From the NCBI RefSeq assembly GCF_007096355.1, contig NZ_VKDF01000016.1, forward strand, positions 1 through 49,547: a stretch of 49,547 nt of DNA, in the 5' to 3' direction. Positions within the stretch are counted from its first letter, which is position 1, and each line of letters opens with the position of its first letter. The notes under the pieces are model-generated. The model was not told the DNA's origin. It did not search any database and saw nothing but the letters and a program-made list of their open reading frames with translations. The DNA comes from Paracoccus sp. M683 (GTDB lineage Bacteria; Pseudomonadota; Alphaproteobacteria; Rhodobacterales; Rhodobacteraceae). This document shows positions 41,308 to 49,206 of this stretch, piece by piece. The position numbers and the translations under genes are program-made.

Positions 41308-42087
41308 ATGATCGACGACGCCGGACTGAAACTTGTGCCCGCGGTGCAGAACGCGATGAGCATCATGCGCCTGCTTTCGGCGCAGGGCCGACCGATGGGT
41401 GCGACCCAGATCGCGCGCGAGACCGGGCTGAATGTTTCCTCGGCTTTCAACATCCTCAGAACCCTGGCCCATGAGGGGCTGCTGAGCTTTGACCCCGAGG
41501 CCAAGACCTATCGTATGGGTATGGGACTTCTGGAATTCGCCGTTCCGCTGCTGGGCGCGAATCCGGCAGACGTGATCCGGCCTGCGCTAACGGCCATCGC
41601 TCGGGACCATCAGACCATGATCGCGCTTTGGCAGATCACCCAGACCGAGCGCATCGTGCTGACCGACCGGTTCACTGCGCCCAATATCCTGCATGTCGTT
41701 CTGGCGCAGAACAGCCGTCTGCCGGTGTTTTCTGGCGCGATCGGCCGCTGCTATGCCGCGACGATGGGGTTGTCCGAGGCGCGGACGCGCAAGGGCTTCG
41801 ACACCGTGCGCTGGCAGGATGCGCCCAGCTTCGAAAGCTATTGGGCCGACGTTCTGATGGCGCGCGAGACGGGAACCGCTCGGGACCGCAGCCAGCTGTT
41901 TCGCGGCCTCGACATCGTGGCATCGCTTTCACGTGACGCGGACGGGGTGCCCCGATTGGGCATGAGCAGCATCACCGTTGCCGGACAGCAGACCGACGAA
42001 AGCCTCGGCGCCATCGCAACCGCACTGGCCGAGGCCGCACGGCAGATCGAGCGCTGCCTTTTCGGTCGTAACGCCACAGCAAACTGA
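41308..42087 (+). CDS. IclR-family transcriptional regulator
   Basis: This 259-residue protein has a winged helix-turn-helix (VPAVQNAMSIMRLLSAQGRPM, then ATQIARETGLNVSSAFNILRTLAHEGLLSFD). A GAF-like ligand domain follows (AIGRCYAATMGLSEART, typical of IclR proteins). It is divergent from the cluster D operon and followed 30 bases later by the SDR gene, with which it may be co-transcribed. The ligand is unknown. IclR proteins often bind small acids, aromatic or aliphatic. Confidence 0.9.
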   Translation: MIDDAGLKLVPAVQNAMSIMRLLSAQGRPMGATQIARETGLNVSSAFNILRTLAHEGLLSFDPEAKTYRMGMGLLEFAVPLLGANPADVIRPALTAIARDHQTMIALWQITQTERIVLTDRFTAPNILHVVLAQNSRLPVFSGAIGRCYAATMGLSEARTRKGFDTVRWQDAPSFESYWADVLMARETGTARDRSQLFRGLDIVASLSRDADGVPRLGMSSITVAGQQTDESLGAIATALAEAARQIERCLFGRNATAN

Positions 42088-42117
42088 CACATCGTTTCAA
42101 GGAAAGACGGAGGAGAT

Positions 42118-43038
42118 ATGCCCGAAATGAAGCAACTTGATGGAAAGGTCATGCTTGTGACCGGCGCCGGTGGCGGCATTGGACGCGCCATTGCGATGGA
42201 GGCAGCCAAGGCCGGCGCCGCAGTCGTGATCAATGACATCGGCGCCTCGCTTGAGGGTCAGCGCGAATCAAGCGCGGCCGCGCAGGAGACGGTTGCCGAG
42301 ATAGAACGGGCGGGCGGCCGCGCGGTTGCCAGCGGCGACGACGTCACCGATCCGGCCGGCGCACAAGCGATGGTCAAGCTGGCCGTCGATGCATTCGGCC
42401 GGCTGGACGCGGTGGTGAACAACGCAGGCATTCTGCGCGACGGCTTTTTCCACAAGATGACCTACGAGAACTTCGATGCTGTGGTGAAGGTCCATCTGTA
42501 TGGCACGTTCAACGTAAGTCGCGCCGCGTCCGACGTGATGCGCGAGCAGGGATCGGGCAGTCTGATCCACATGACCTCGACCTCGGGGCTGATCGGCAAC
42601 CTTGCGCAGGCAAACTACTCGGCCGCGAAACTGGGGATCGCGGCCCTGTCGAAATCGCTCGCGCTTGACCTGCGGCGCTGGAACATCCGCTCGAACTGCA
42701 TTGCGCCTTTCGCCTGGAGCCGAATGACATCCTCGATCAAGGTTGACAGCCCCGAACAGGAGGAACGCGTGAACCGCATGAAAGAGATGTCACCGGAAAA
42801 GATCGCGCCGCTCGCACTTTACCTTGCGTCGGACGAGGGCGCGGACACCACTGGCCAGATCTTCGCCGTGCGCAACAACGAGATTTTCGTCATATCGCAA
42901 CCGCGCCCGACCCGGTCGGTCCAACGCAGCGAAGGCTGGACGCTGGACAGCGTCAGAACCCATGCGATCCCAGCACTTCGGGCCAGCTATGTGCCGCTTG
43001 ACGTATCGGCAGACGTGTTCAGCTGGGACCCGGTTTGA
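42118..43038 (+). CDS. Short-chain dehydrogenase, hydroxyacyl-CoA dehydrogenase-like
   Basis: This 306-residue NAD(P)-binding SDR has the cofactor loop VTGAGGGIGRAIA, NNAGILRD, the serine region HMTSTSGLIGN and the YSAAK catalytic pair. The extra 40-50 residues at the C terminus and the sequence INDIGASLEGQ resemble the R-3-hydroxyacyl-CoA dehydrogenase domain of multifunctional enzyme 2, which pairs naturally with the MaoC hydratase 2 of this cluster. GGAGG precedes the ATG. It is on the IclR side of the divergent promoter. Confidence 0.9.
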   Translation: MPEMKQLDGKVMLVTGAGGGIGRAIAMEAAKAGAAVVINDIGASLEGQRESSAAAQETVAEIERAGGRAVASGDDVTDPAGAQAMVKLAVDAFGRLDAVVNNAGILRDGFFHKMTYENFDAVVKVHLYGTFNVSRAASDVMREQGSGSLIHMTSTSGLIGNLAQANYSAAKLGIAALSKSLALDLRRWNIRSNCIAPFAWSRMTSSIKVDSPEQEERVNRMKEMSPEKIAPLALYLASDEGADTTGQIFAVRNNEIFVISQPRPTRSVQRSEGWTLDSVRTHAIPALRASYVPLDVSADVFSWDPV

Positions 43039-43078
43039 CCTGACCTTGCCGGCGGCATGGATCGACCGGGTGAAATTG

Positions 43079-43112
43079 CGCTCATGCTGCAAGAATGAAA
43101 GTAGCATGAGCG
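43079..43112. terminator. Perfect 10-bp inverted repeat after the SDR gene
   Basis: CGCTCATGCT (43079-43088) pairs with AGCATGAGCG (43103-43112) around a 14-base loop. It begins 41 bases after the SDR stop and lies between genes that converge. It is probably a bidirectional terminator or mRNA-stabilising stem. No T tract is present. From 43113 to 43393 I see no supportable gene. Confidence 0.5.
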
Positions 43113-43393
43113 TGACAATGCGCAGCGCATCGTGCCACGGGCGGGATCTATGGTGGCAACACCGTCCCGAACAGCGTCGAATCCATGAAGGTGTTTTCCA
43201 TCCGCACCCCAAGAAAGGCTGCGGCGAAAGTTTGCGCCGCAGGCAGCGACGGAAGCCGCCTTTCCGGGCGCTGTCATCTTTTGCGCAGCACCTTCCGGGG
43301 TTTTGCGCATTCCAACGCGGCCCCTATCCTGGGATACGCCGAGCAGAACAGCGGGCAGCATCCAAGGCTTTCATCATCCTTGTCCCTGCATTC

Positions 43394-45001
43394 TCAATGT
43401 TCCGTCGTTTTGCGGGTGTCGGGCAGCGGCCGCAGCAGATGCCGGACCACAGGTGCGCCCTCGCCTATATGGAAGGCATTGAGCATCTGCTGATCCGACT
43501 GATCGAAATGGGTGACGCGGGCGTGCTGGCGCTGATGCTCGACCCAGCTTTCGACCACGAATGCCTCGACCACCCGGCCGGGCTCTGCGACGTCCTCCCA
43601 AACATCCCAACGGATCGCGCCATCTCGCTGCCGCGTTATGCTGAACCTGCGCAGGGCGGCCACGAATTTGGCCATTTTCGCAGGGTCGACGCGATATTCG
43701 ATTTCAACAAGCACCGGCCCGCGGTCGTCGTCAGGTGTAACGGCGACCACCGGTTCGGCCCAGTGGTTCGAGGGGGCAAGGTCGGTCGCGGCATCTTTCG
43801 GCAGCTGCCAGACGCGGGCCAGCAGGATCGACGCGGCCAGCCCAACGGACGCAGTGAACAGCGCAACCGGCACACTGAACCACGAGGCAATCGTGCCCCA
43901 CAGAATACTGCCAGCCGCCATCGCGCCCTGAAAGACCAGCAGATAGACCGCAAGCGCCCGCGCCTTGACCCAACCGGGAGAGGCCATCTGCGCCGCCACA
44001 TTCAGCGAGGTCAGCATACCGATCCAGGCGATCCCGGCCATGAACATCACCACCCCCGCGATCCAGCCAGTCGGAACCAGGCCCAGCGCCAGTGTCGCCA
44101 GCGCAAACCCCACGGTCGCCCAGATCGAAATCGTGTTGGCCGGAATGCGCTTGCGCAGCCGCTTCAGCAGCAGCGCACCCAATACCGCCCCGGCGCCCAT
44201 GCAGCCCAGAAGCGCACCATAGCCGGCCGCATCAAGGCCAAGAATGCGGCGCCCGACCAGCGGCAGCATCGCCCAAAGCGCGCTGCCGAACAGAAAGAAC
44301 CCTGCGGCCCGGATCAGCACCAGTCGCATGGCGCTGGAATGCCGGGCATAGCGGTATCCGGCCTTCAATGCGCCGAAAAAATGCTCGGGCGGCAGGCTGT
44401 GCGGCATTTCCTTGCGTTTCCAGAAAAGCAGCACTCCCAACACGGCCAGCACAGAGACCGCATTCAGCGCAAAGACCGCCGGAGGGCCGGCAAGTGCCAC
44501 GATCACCCCTCCAAGCGCCGGGCCGATGGCGCGCGAGATATTCACCCCCAGGCTGTTCAACGCGACAGCATCGGGCAGCGTCTGCTTGTCGACCAGTTCA
44601 GGGACGATGGCCTGAAACACCGGCGCGCTGACTGCCGCCGAAACCCCCAGCACAAAGGTCGCGGCCAGCAGCACCCAGGGCGATGTCAATCCCAGAAGGG
44701 TCAGCACCGACAACACGGCAGCGGCGACAAGGCCAAGCGCCTGCGCCGCCAGCAGCAACTTGCGCCGGTCGACGATGTCGGCCATGGCCCCGGACGGCAG
44801 TGCCAGCAGGAACATCGGAAGCGTCGTCGCCGCCTGCACCAGGGCGACCAGCAGCGGGCTGGGCGATAGAGAGGTCATCAGCCATGCCGCCCCGACATCG
44901 TGCATCCAGGTGCCGATATTGGAAATGATCGTCGCAATCCACAACGCCCGGAAAACCGGGAAAGACAGGGGCCCCGAGGGTTCGGATTTTGGTTCAGCCA
45001 T
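43394..45001 (-). CDS. MFS transporter (MFS_3 type) with C-terminal ABM-like domain
   Basis: This 535-residue protein has about 11 to 12 membrane segments and the family opening FPVFRALWIATIISNIGTWMHDVGAAWLMTSL, which is typical of the transmembrane secretion effector (DUF894/MFS_3) group. A conserved loop reads LPSGAMADIVDRRKLLLAAQ. After residue about 415 a soluble dimeric alpha-beta barrel domain follows (VLVEIEYRVDPAKMAKFVAAL and FVVESWVEHQRQHARVT), similar to antibiotic-biosynthesis monooxygenase domains. The tail is part of the family's common architecture. Export of a small molecule or drug is likely. The ATG at 45001 follows GAGAGGTGG. Confidence 0.87.
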   Translation of the reverse strand: MAEPKSEPSGPLSFPVFRALWIATIISNIGTWMHDVGAAWLMTSLSPSPLLVALVQAATTLPMFLLALPSGAMADIVDRRKLLLAAQALGLVAAAVLSVLTLLGLTSPWVLLAATFVLGVSAAVSAPVFQAIVPELVDKQTLPDAVALNSLGVNISRAIGPALGGVIVALAGPPAVFALNAVSVLAVLGVLLFWKRKEMPHSLPPEHFFGALKAGYRYARHSSAMRLVLIRAAGFFLFGSALWAMLPLVGRRILGLDAAGYGALLGCMGAGAVLGALLLKRLRKRIPANTISIWATVGFALATLALGLVPTGWIAGVVMFMAGIAWIGMLTSLNVAAQMASPGWVKARALAVYLLVFQGAMAAGSILWGTIASWFSVPVALFTASVGLAASILLARVWQLPKDAATDLAPSNHWAEPVVAVTPDDDRGPVLVEIEYRVDPAKMAKFVAALRRFSITRQRDGAIRWDVWEDVAEPGRVVEAFVVESWVEHQRQHARVTHFDQSDQQMLNAFHIGEGAPVVRHLLRPLPDTRKTTEH

Positions 45002-45406
45002 CTCGCCACCTCTCAACCGGAAACGGACATCACGCGATGGTGTCCGTATCGCGCGGAATGTCCACATGCGACGATCGGGATATATGCGGCCCAGGCAGCC
45101 CGGCAACCCCAGCCAAGCCGCCGCAGAACGCCCGTGCGTCCAGGGCCGGGATCTTGGCGCCAAGCCCGTCGTGTGGTCATTGCGATTGACCCCGATGCGT
45201 TGCGCGCAGCCACAGGCGACGGCAGGCCTGGTCCGGCCTGCTGCAACTCAGCGGTCCGGCAACAGCCGCCACCGACAACCAGTCGGGGATTGCCGCGGGC
45301 GCATATCAGATCTCTGCGCGTGGCCCGAGGGTAGCCGGGCCTGACAAAAGATGCACTCCGAACCCGGCGGCGCCTGTTCGTTTCCCTTGTCTAACGTCAG
45401 CGCCAA
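45002..45406. other. Non-coding stretch upstream of the MFS gene
   Basis: About 400 bases hold no gene that I can support. Frames exist in the minus direction continuing from the MFS gene, but their residues are Arg/Gly/Trp-rich and unlike protein. The MFS promoter should lie here; I could not pick out clear -35 and -10 boxes. Confidence 0.4.
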
Positions 45407-45529
45407 TGGGACAGTTTAGGGTGGTTTGATAAGAGAGGGTTTCTGACACATCGTAACCGCCAAGGAGTGGAGATGAGACAGAAACCCGGAACCAAGCAGA
45501 GCCACGGCGAGAAAATCGTCAAAGACATC
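45407..45529 (+). mobile_element. Remnant of an IS3-family element (left end and start of orfA)
   Basis: From TGGGACAGTTTAGGGTGG at 45407 the sequence looks like an IS end and leader. An ATG at 45473 behind AAGGAG follows, encoding MRQKPGTKQSHGEKIVKDI. That is the characteristic first 19 residues of one IS3-type OrfA subgroup. At 45530 the match stops and unrelated sequence begins, so the rest of the element is deleted. Confidence 0.6.
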
Positions 45530-45536
45530 TGTCCCG

Positions 45537-45605
45537 AAAACCCTGAGGACGGACAAGCGCGGCCTGGTCACCACCGAACGGTTGCGTGAGCGGGGTGTGC
45601 TGTGA
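45537..45605 (+). pseudogene. 3' tail of a lost gene, coupled to the next gene
   Basis: Twenty-two codons (KTLRTDKRGLVTTERLRERG, then VL and TGA at 45603-45605) read as a basic protein C terminus, with no beginning. The stop overlaps the GTG of the following gene as GTGA, a typical operon junction. The front of this gene was replaced by the IS remnant. Confidence 0.45.
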
Positions 45606-46288
45606 CGATGCATTCTCGGTTCTCCAAAACCGCCAAGGGCGGCAACCGCACCCGCCGCAAGCTGGGCGTCCAGCCGGTGCTGGAATGGGCCTTTCGCACC
45701 GAGAAAGCCCGATTGGAACTGCCGGAACCACCCGATCCCGATCCCGAGCGCGGCGCCCGCCCCGGATACGGCCTCGAATATGTGCTGATGCAGCGCGCTA
45801 CGCTGGGCTGCCGCATCGACGGTGGCCGCTACAAGCCGGACAGCTCCACCCACGAGGACGCCGAGGTCATTGCCGCCTGCATCGCCGGGCTGCCCACATC
45901 GCTGGGCGGCCTCCGCTTGGCGATCCGCATCGCGGAACTTGCGCGGGCAGGCATGGCGCCCGACTGGATGCCCGGTGCTGTGCCCCGCTGCGTGCCGGTC
46001 GAGATGAGGCGCAACCAGCATTGCGCACGCTCAATCACCATCCCCGTGGGCACCACGCGTGTGCTGACCCGCGGCAAATGGCGAACCGTCCAGCTTCGCG
46101 CCTGCCCGATCACCTGGTCCCCGCATCCCGATCAGATTGCGGCGGCACGGCGACATTACGCGCATGGGTGGCTGGCGCTGGAATGGGTGAGGGACGGGCT
46201 ACTGGCTGGCGGCATGCTGCGCGAGATCAGGGTGATCGACGAAATGCCGACGCTGACGCCGTGGTCCGGAGCGACGTTCTTAGGGTGA
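45602..46288 (+). CDS. Unknown 228-residue protein
   Basis: This soluble protein has no signal peptide or membrane helix. It is rich in Arg and Pro at the start (MTMHSRFSKTAKGGNRTRRK) and Trp-containing in the second half (VLTRGKWRTVQLRACPITWSPHPDQIAAARRHYAHGWLALEWVRDGLL). I do not recognise the family. The GTG start overlaps a truncated upstream reading frame (GTGA); an ATG 6 bases later is possible. Overlap coupling and small basic neighbours recall phage or plasmid operons, so this is probably a stray piece of such DNA left between an IS remnant and the ars genes. Confidence 0.6.
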   Translation: MTMHSRFSKTAKGGNRTRRKLGVQPVLEWAFRTEKARLELPEPPDPDPERGARPGYGLEYVLMQRATLGCRIDGGRYKPDSSTHEDAEVIAACIAGLPTSLGGLRLAIRIAELARAGMAPDWMPGAVPRCVPVEMRRNQHCARSITIPVGTTRVLTRGKWRTVQLRACPITWSPHPDQIAAARRHYAHGWLALEWVRDGLLAGGMLREIRVIDEMPTLTPWSGATFLG

Positions 46289-46383
46289 GCGGTCAGCTGG
46301 TCACACAGAATGAAATCGGGCTGTTCATCCGCCTTGACGGCTTGGAGCTCTGGCCAGCGGGCCACTTATACGCGTGTTGCATA

Positions 46384-46435
46384 TTGACGCGAATACAGTT
46401 CAGCCCCATTAATTCAACATCTATTGAGAGGTTGA
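46384..46435 (+). promoter_or_regulatory. ars operon promoter and ArsR operator
   Basis: TTGACG (46384-46389) and CATTAA (46407-46412) with a 17-base spacer form the promoter. Directly after it is a 22-base interrupted dyad: TCAAC (46414-46418), inner CT and AG, and GTTGA (46431-46435), ending 4 bases before the arsR ATG. A repressor bound there would block polymerase, as known for ArsR. Confidence 0.7.
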
Positions 46436-46439
46436 TTCG

Positions 46440-46799
46440 ATGGAAGAGAGCCAGGCACTCGCCGCGTTTGCCGCCCTGTCGCAAGAGACCCGTCTGCGTA
46501 TCGTCCGCCTGCTGGTGCAAGGCGGGCCGGAGGGCATGGCAGCCGGGGCGATTGGCGAAGCCCTTGGCGGGGCCACAACCTCGCGCCTGTCGTTTCATCT
46601 GACCCATCTCGAACATTCCGGGCTAGTCCAATCACGCCGCGACGGGCGCTTCATCATCTACAGCGCGGTTTATCCGGCCCTGGCCGAGCTGGTCGGCTTT
46701 TTGATGCAGGATTGCTGCCAGGGCCATCCCGAGATCTGCGCGCCGGCCGTCGCGGCGCTGAATTGCGCCTGCGCCCCAACCCCAGCCCGAAAGGCCTGA
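46440..46799 (+). CDS. arsR: ArsR arsenic-responsive repressor
   Basis: This 119-residue protein of the ArsR/SmtB family has the winged helix region AALSQETRLRIVRLLVQGG, TTSRLSFHLTHLEHSGLVQSRRDGRFIIYSA. The arsenite-binding cysteines are not in the classical helix-4 CVC site. They form a C-terminal set: Cys92-Cys93 and Cys100, with Cys109 and Cys111 further on. This arrangement is like that of the Acidithiobacillus ferrooxidans ArsR. Arsenite binding should release the protein from the dyad just upstream. arsC follows 4 bases after its stop. Confidence 0.92.
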   Translation: MEESQALAAFAALSQETRLRIVRLLVQGGPEGMAAGAIGEALGGATTSRLSFHLTHLEHSGLVQSRRDGRFIIYSAVYPALAELVGFLMQDCCQGHPEICAPAVAALNCACAPTPARKA

Positions 46800-46803
46800 C
46801 CCT

Positions 46804-47229
46804 TTGGACGTCATCATCTATCACAACCCGGACTGCGGTACCTCGCGCAATGTGCTGGCGATGATCCGCAATGCCGGGGTCGAGCCGCATGTCATCGAGT
46901 ATCTGAAATGCCCGCCCTCGCGCAGGATGCTCGAAAACCTGATCGCCCTCATGGGGATCGCGCCGCGCGAGCTGCTGCGTGAGAAGGGCACACCCTATGC
47001 CGAACTTGGCTTGGGCGATCCCACCCTGAGCGACGCGGCGCTGATCGACGCCATGATGGCGCATCCGGTCCTGATCAATCGCCCCATCGTTGTCAGCCCC
47101 AAAGGGGTGCGGCTCTGCCGTCCCTCGGAACAGGTGCTGGACCTGCTGCCGCCCCAACAGGCCGCCTTCAGCAAGGAAGACGGCGATCAGGTCGTCGATG
47201 CCCAGGGCAACCGCACCCGCTCTGCCTGA
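46804..47229 (+). CDS. arsC: Arsenate reductase, glutaredoxin-type
   Basis: This 141-residue ArsC of the Spx/ArsC thioredoxin fold reduces arsenate to arsenite with glutaredoxin and glutathione. The catalytic cysteine is Cys11 in YHNPDCGTSRN. Supporting arginines are in LREKGTPYAEL, LINRPIVV and RLCRPSEQVLDLL, as in the E. coli R773 enzyme. The start is TTG at 46804, 4 bases after the arsR stop. The tail (QGNRTRSA) is unremarkable. Confidence 0.92.
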   Translation: MDVIIYHNPDCGTSRNVLAMIRNAGVEPHVIEYLKCPPSRRMLENLIALMGIAPRELLREKGTPYAELGLGDPTLSDAALIDAMMAHPVLINRPIVVSPKGVRLCRPSEQVLDLLPPQQAAFSKEDGDQVVDAQGNRTRSA

Positions 47230-47244
47230 TCCGAGGAAACCCAG

Positions 47245-48321
47245 ATGACCGCCCCCAACCCGGCCCGCCGGCTTTCATTTCTCGACCGCTATCTGACGCT
47301 CTGGATCTTCGCGGCCATGGCCCTTGGCCTGTTGCTTGGCACCGTCTTTCACGGTCTGCCGGATGCGCTGAACGCCCTGTCGGTTGGCTCGACCAATATT
47401 CCTATCGCCATCGGCCTGATCCTGATGATGTATCCGCCGCTCGCGAAGGTTCGCTATGAAGATCTGCCGCAGGTTTTTACCGACAAGCGGGTGCTGGCAC
47501 TGTCTCTGGTGCAGAACTGGCTGATCGGCCCGATGCTGATGTTCGTGCTGGCGGTCATCTTCTTGCGCGACCAGCCGGAATACATGACCGGTCTGATCCT
47601 GATCGGCCTTGCCCGCTGCATCGCCATGGTGCTGGTCTGGAACCAGCTTGCGCGGGGCGACAATCAGTATGTTGCCGGGCTGGTGGCCTTCAACTCGATT
47701 TTCCAGATCCTGTTCTTCTCGGCCTATGCGTGGTTCTTTCTGACCGTGCTGCCACCGCTGTTTGGTTTGCAGGGCAGCGTGATCGATGTCGGCTTTTGGA
47801 CTGTGACCGAGGCCGTGCTGCTGTATCTGGGTGTGCCCTTCGCCGCAGGTTTCCTGACCCGCCGCCTGTTGATCGCACGTAAGGGTAACGCCTGGTATCG
47901 CGACGTCTTCCTGCCGAAGATCAGTCCGATCACGCTGATCGCGCTCTTGTTCACGATTGTCGCCATGTTCAGCTTGAAGGGCGGGGATGTGGTGCGTCTG
48001 CCGCTGGATGTGGTCAGGATCGCCATCCCGCTGGTGCTGTATTTCGCCATCCAGTTCATGGTCAGCTTTGCCATGGGCCGACTGATCGCCAGAGACTATC
48101 CGCGCACCACCGCCATCGCCTTCACGGCGGCGGGCAACAATTTCGAGTTGGCGATCGCGGTTGCCATCGCCGCCTATGGGCTGGCTTCGCCCGTGGCCTT
48201 CGCGGCCGTTATCGGCCCGCTGGTCGAAGTCCCGGTGCTGATCCTGCTGGTGAATGTCGCCCTGCGCCTCAGACCACGTTGGTTCCCCGCCGACACCGCG
48301 CCGATGGAGGTCCGCCCATGA
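47245..48321 (+). CDS. acr3: Acr3 arsenite efflux transporter
   Basis: This 358-residue inner-membrane protein of about ten helices exports arsenite. It has the Acr3 signatures NIPIAIGLILMMYPPLAKVRYE, GLARCIAMVLVWNQLARGDNQY with the essential cysteine, and AFTAAGNNFELAIAVAIAAYG with a conserved glutamate. The gene is 15 bases after arsC, with GAGGAAACC before the ATG. It completes the detoxification route: reduction, then efflux. Confidence 0.95.
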   Translation: MTAPNPARRLSFLDRYLTLWIFAAMALGLLLGTVFHGLPDALNALSVGSTNIPIAIGLILMMYPPLAKVRYEDLPQVFTDKRVLALSLVQNWLIGPMLMFVLAVIFLRDQPEYMTGLILIGLARCIAMVLVWNQLARGDNQYVAGLVAFNSIFQILFFSAYAWFFLTVLPPLFGLQGSVIDVGFWTVTEAVLLYLGVPFAAGFLTRRLLIARKGNAWYRDVFLPKISPITLIALLFTIVAMFSLKGGDVVRLPLDVVRIAIPLVLYFAIQFMVSFAMGRLIARDYPRTTAIAFTAAGNNFELAIAVAIAAYGLASPVAFAAVIGPLVEVPVLILLVNVALRLRPRWFPADTAPMEVRP

Positions 48322-48755
48322 GCCCCGACCTGCCAAACCTGTCGCCCGAAGCCCTCATGCCGCTGGACATTCCCGCCGTTCCGCGCGCGACCCATCCGCC
48401 GCGCATCCTGCTGCTCTGCGGCTCTCTGCGCGAACGATCCTGCAGCCGCTTCGCCACTTTTGAGGCCGAACGCCTGTTGCGCCATTTCGGCCGTGAAACC
48501 CGCGTGTTCCACGCCAACGGCCTGCCGCTGCCCGAGGATATCATGGCCGGTCTGTTCCTCGATGAGGCTGAAAGCGCTCTGGCGCTCGAGGACCATGAAG
48601 ATCTCCGCGCGACCTATGCGGATAAACCTCGGGTGCGGCTGCGCCGCACCGAGGTGATCGAGGCCAGGGGTCGGCAGATGCAGGACCAGAAGGCGCAACC
48701 CCAGGAACGGGTTGCAGCGGCGATCGACCTGCTTCTGAATATGGATCGGATGTAG
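48318..48755 (+). CDS. arsH: Truncated ArsH fused to unrelated sequence
   Basis: The first 75 residues are a normal ArsH N terminus, with PPRILLLCGSLRERSCSRF (flavin-phosphate loop), the helix EAERLLRHFGRETRVFHANGLPLPED, and an overlap with the acr3 stop (ATGA). Full ArsH has about 230-240 residues. Here, after about 48539, the family sequence stops. The frame runs on for 70 residues of a charged helical protein (DEAESALALEDHEDLRATYADK), which is unrelated as far as I can see. The chimera lacks most of the flavodoxin fold, so the organoarsenical oxidase/NADPH-FMN reductase function is surely lost. Confidence 0.8.
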   Translation: MSPDLPNLSPEALMPLDIPAVPRATHPPRILLLCGSLRERSCSRFATFEAERLLRHFGRETRVFHANGLPLPEDIMAGLFLDEAESALALEDHEDLRATYADKPRVRLRRTEVIEARGRQMQDQKAQPQERVAAAIDLLLNMDRM

Positions 48756-48758
48756 GGC

Positions 48759-49178
48759 ATGGATGCCAGCCGTCTGGTCAGCACCATGGAGGCCCTGCCC
48801 GAGACGGATCATCGACGCACGGCTTATGAGGCACTGCGTCAGGATATGTCTGTGCTGGAATCCTCGGATCTGGGCACCAAGGCCCGAGATCTGCTCGGGA
48901 AACTCACCCCGGAGGATGTGCAGGGCTTGTTGCCGGTGGAACTGGTTCAGTCGCAGGAGCTGGACGAAGCCACTCGCCGGGATCTGATGCGGGCCGTGAC
49001 CAAGATTGCCGAGGTCAATCCCGAAGCCGTCAGCCTCGATCAATATGATCTGGTGCTCGATCAGGTGGGCGGGAGCCAGGCTCAATTCTGGCGCAAATCC
49101 CTGGAGACAGCGAAGCGCATTCTTCTGGGCTTTCGGAAGACCTCCGCAATGGGTGGCCGGCATTCATGGCGGCGATAG
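48759..49178 (+). CDS. Unknown helical protein, probably truncated
   Basis: This frame of 139 residues reads like a soluble, mostly helical, acidic protein (LGTKARDLLGKLTPEDVQGLLPVELVQSQELDEATRRDLMRAV). It starts 3 bases after the stop of the ArsH chimera, whose last 70 residues have similar style, so the two may derive from one neighbouring locus. The final 20 residues (GFRKTSAMGGRHSWRR) look like read-out into foreign sequence. No family recognised. Confidence 0.5.
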   Translation: MDASRLVSTMEALPETDHRRTAYEALRQDMSVLESSDLGTKARDLLGKLTPEDVQGLLPVELVQSQELDEATRRDLMRAVTKIAEVNPEAVSLDQYDLVLDQVGGSQAQFWRKSLETAKRILLGFRKTSAMGGRHSWRR

Positions 49179-49206
49179 GGACAGCACCAACAGCCCCGAT
49201 GCAATC

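Noticed and set aside
43150..43300. Short minus-strand peptide ending MENTFMDSTLFGTVLPP
   Set aside because: It looks coding by eye, but there is no upstream frame, only a weak ribosome site and no recognisable family, so it is not reported as a gene.
42824..44869. Plus-strand open frame of 681 codons overlapping the SDR and MFS genes
   Set aside because: It runs out of frame through the end of the SDR gene and antisense to the MFS gene; the residues are low-complexity Arg/Gln/Pro.
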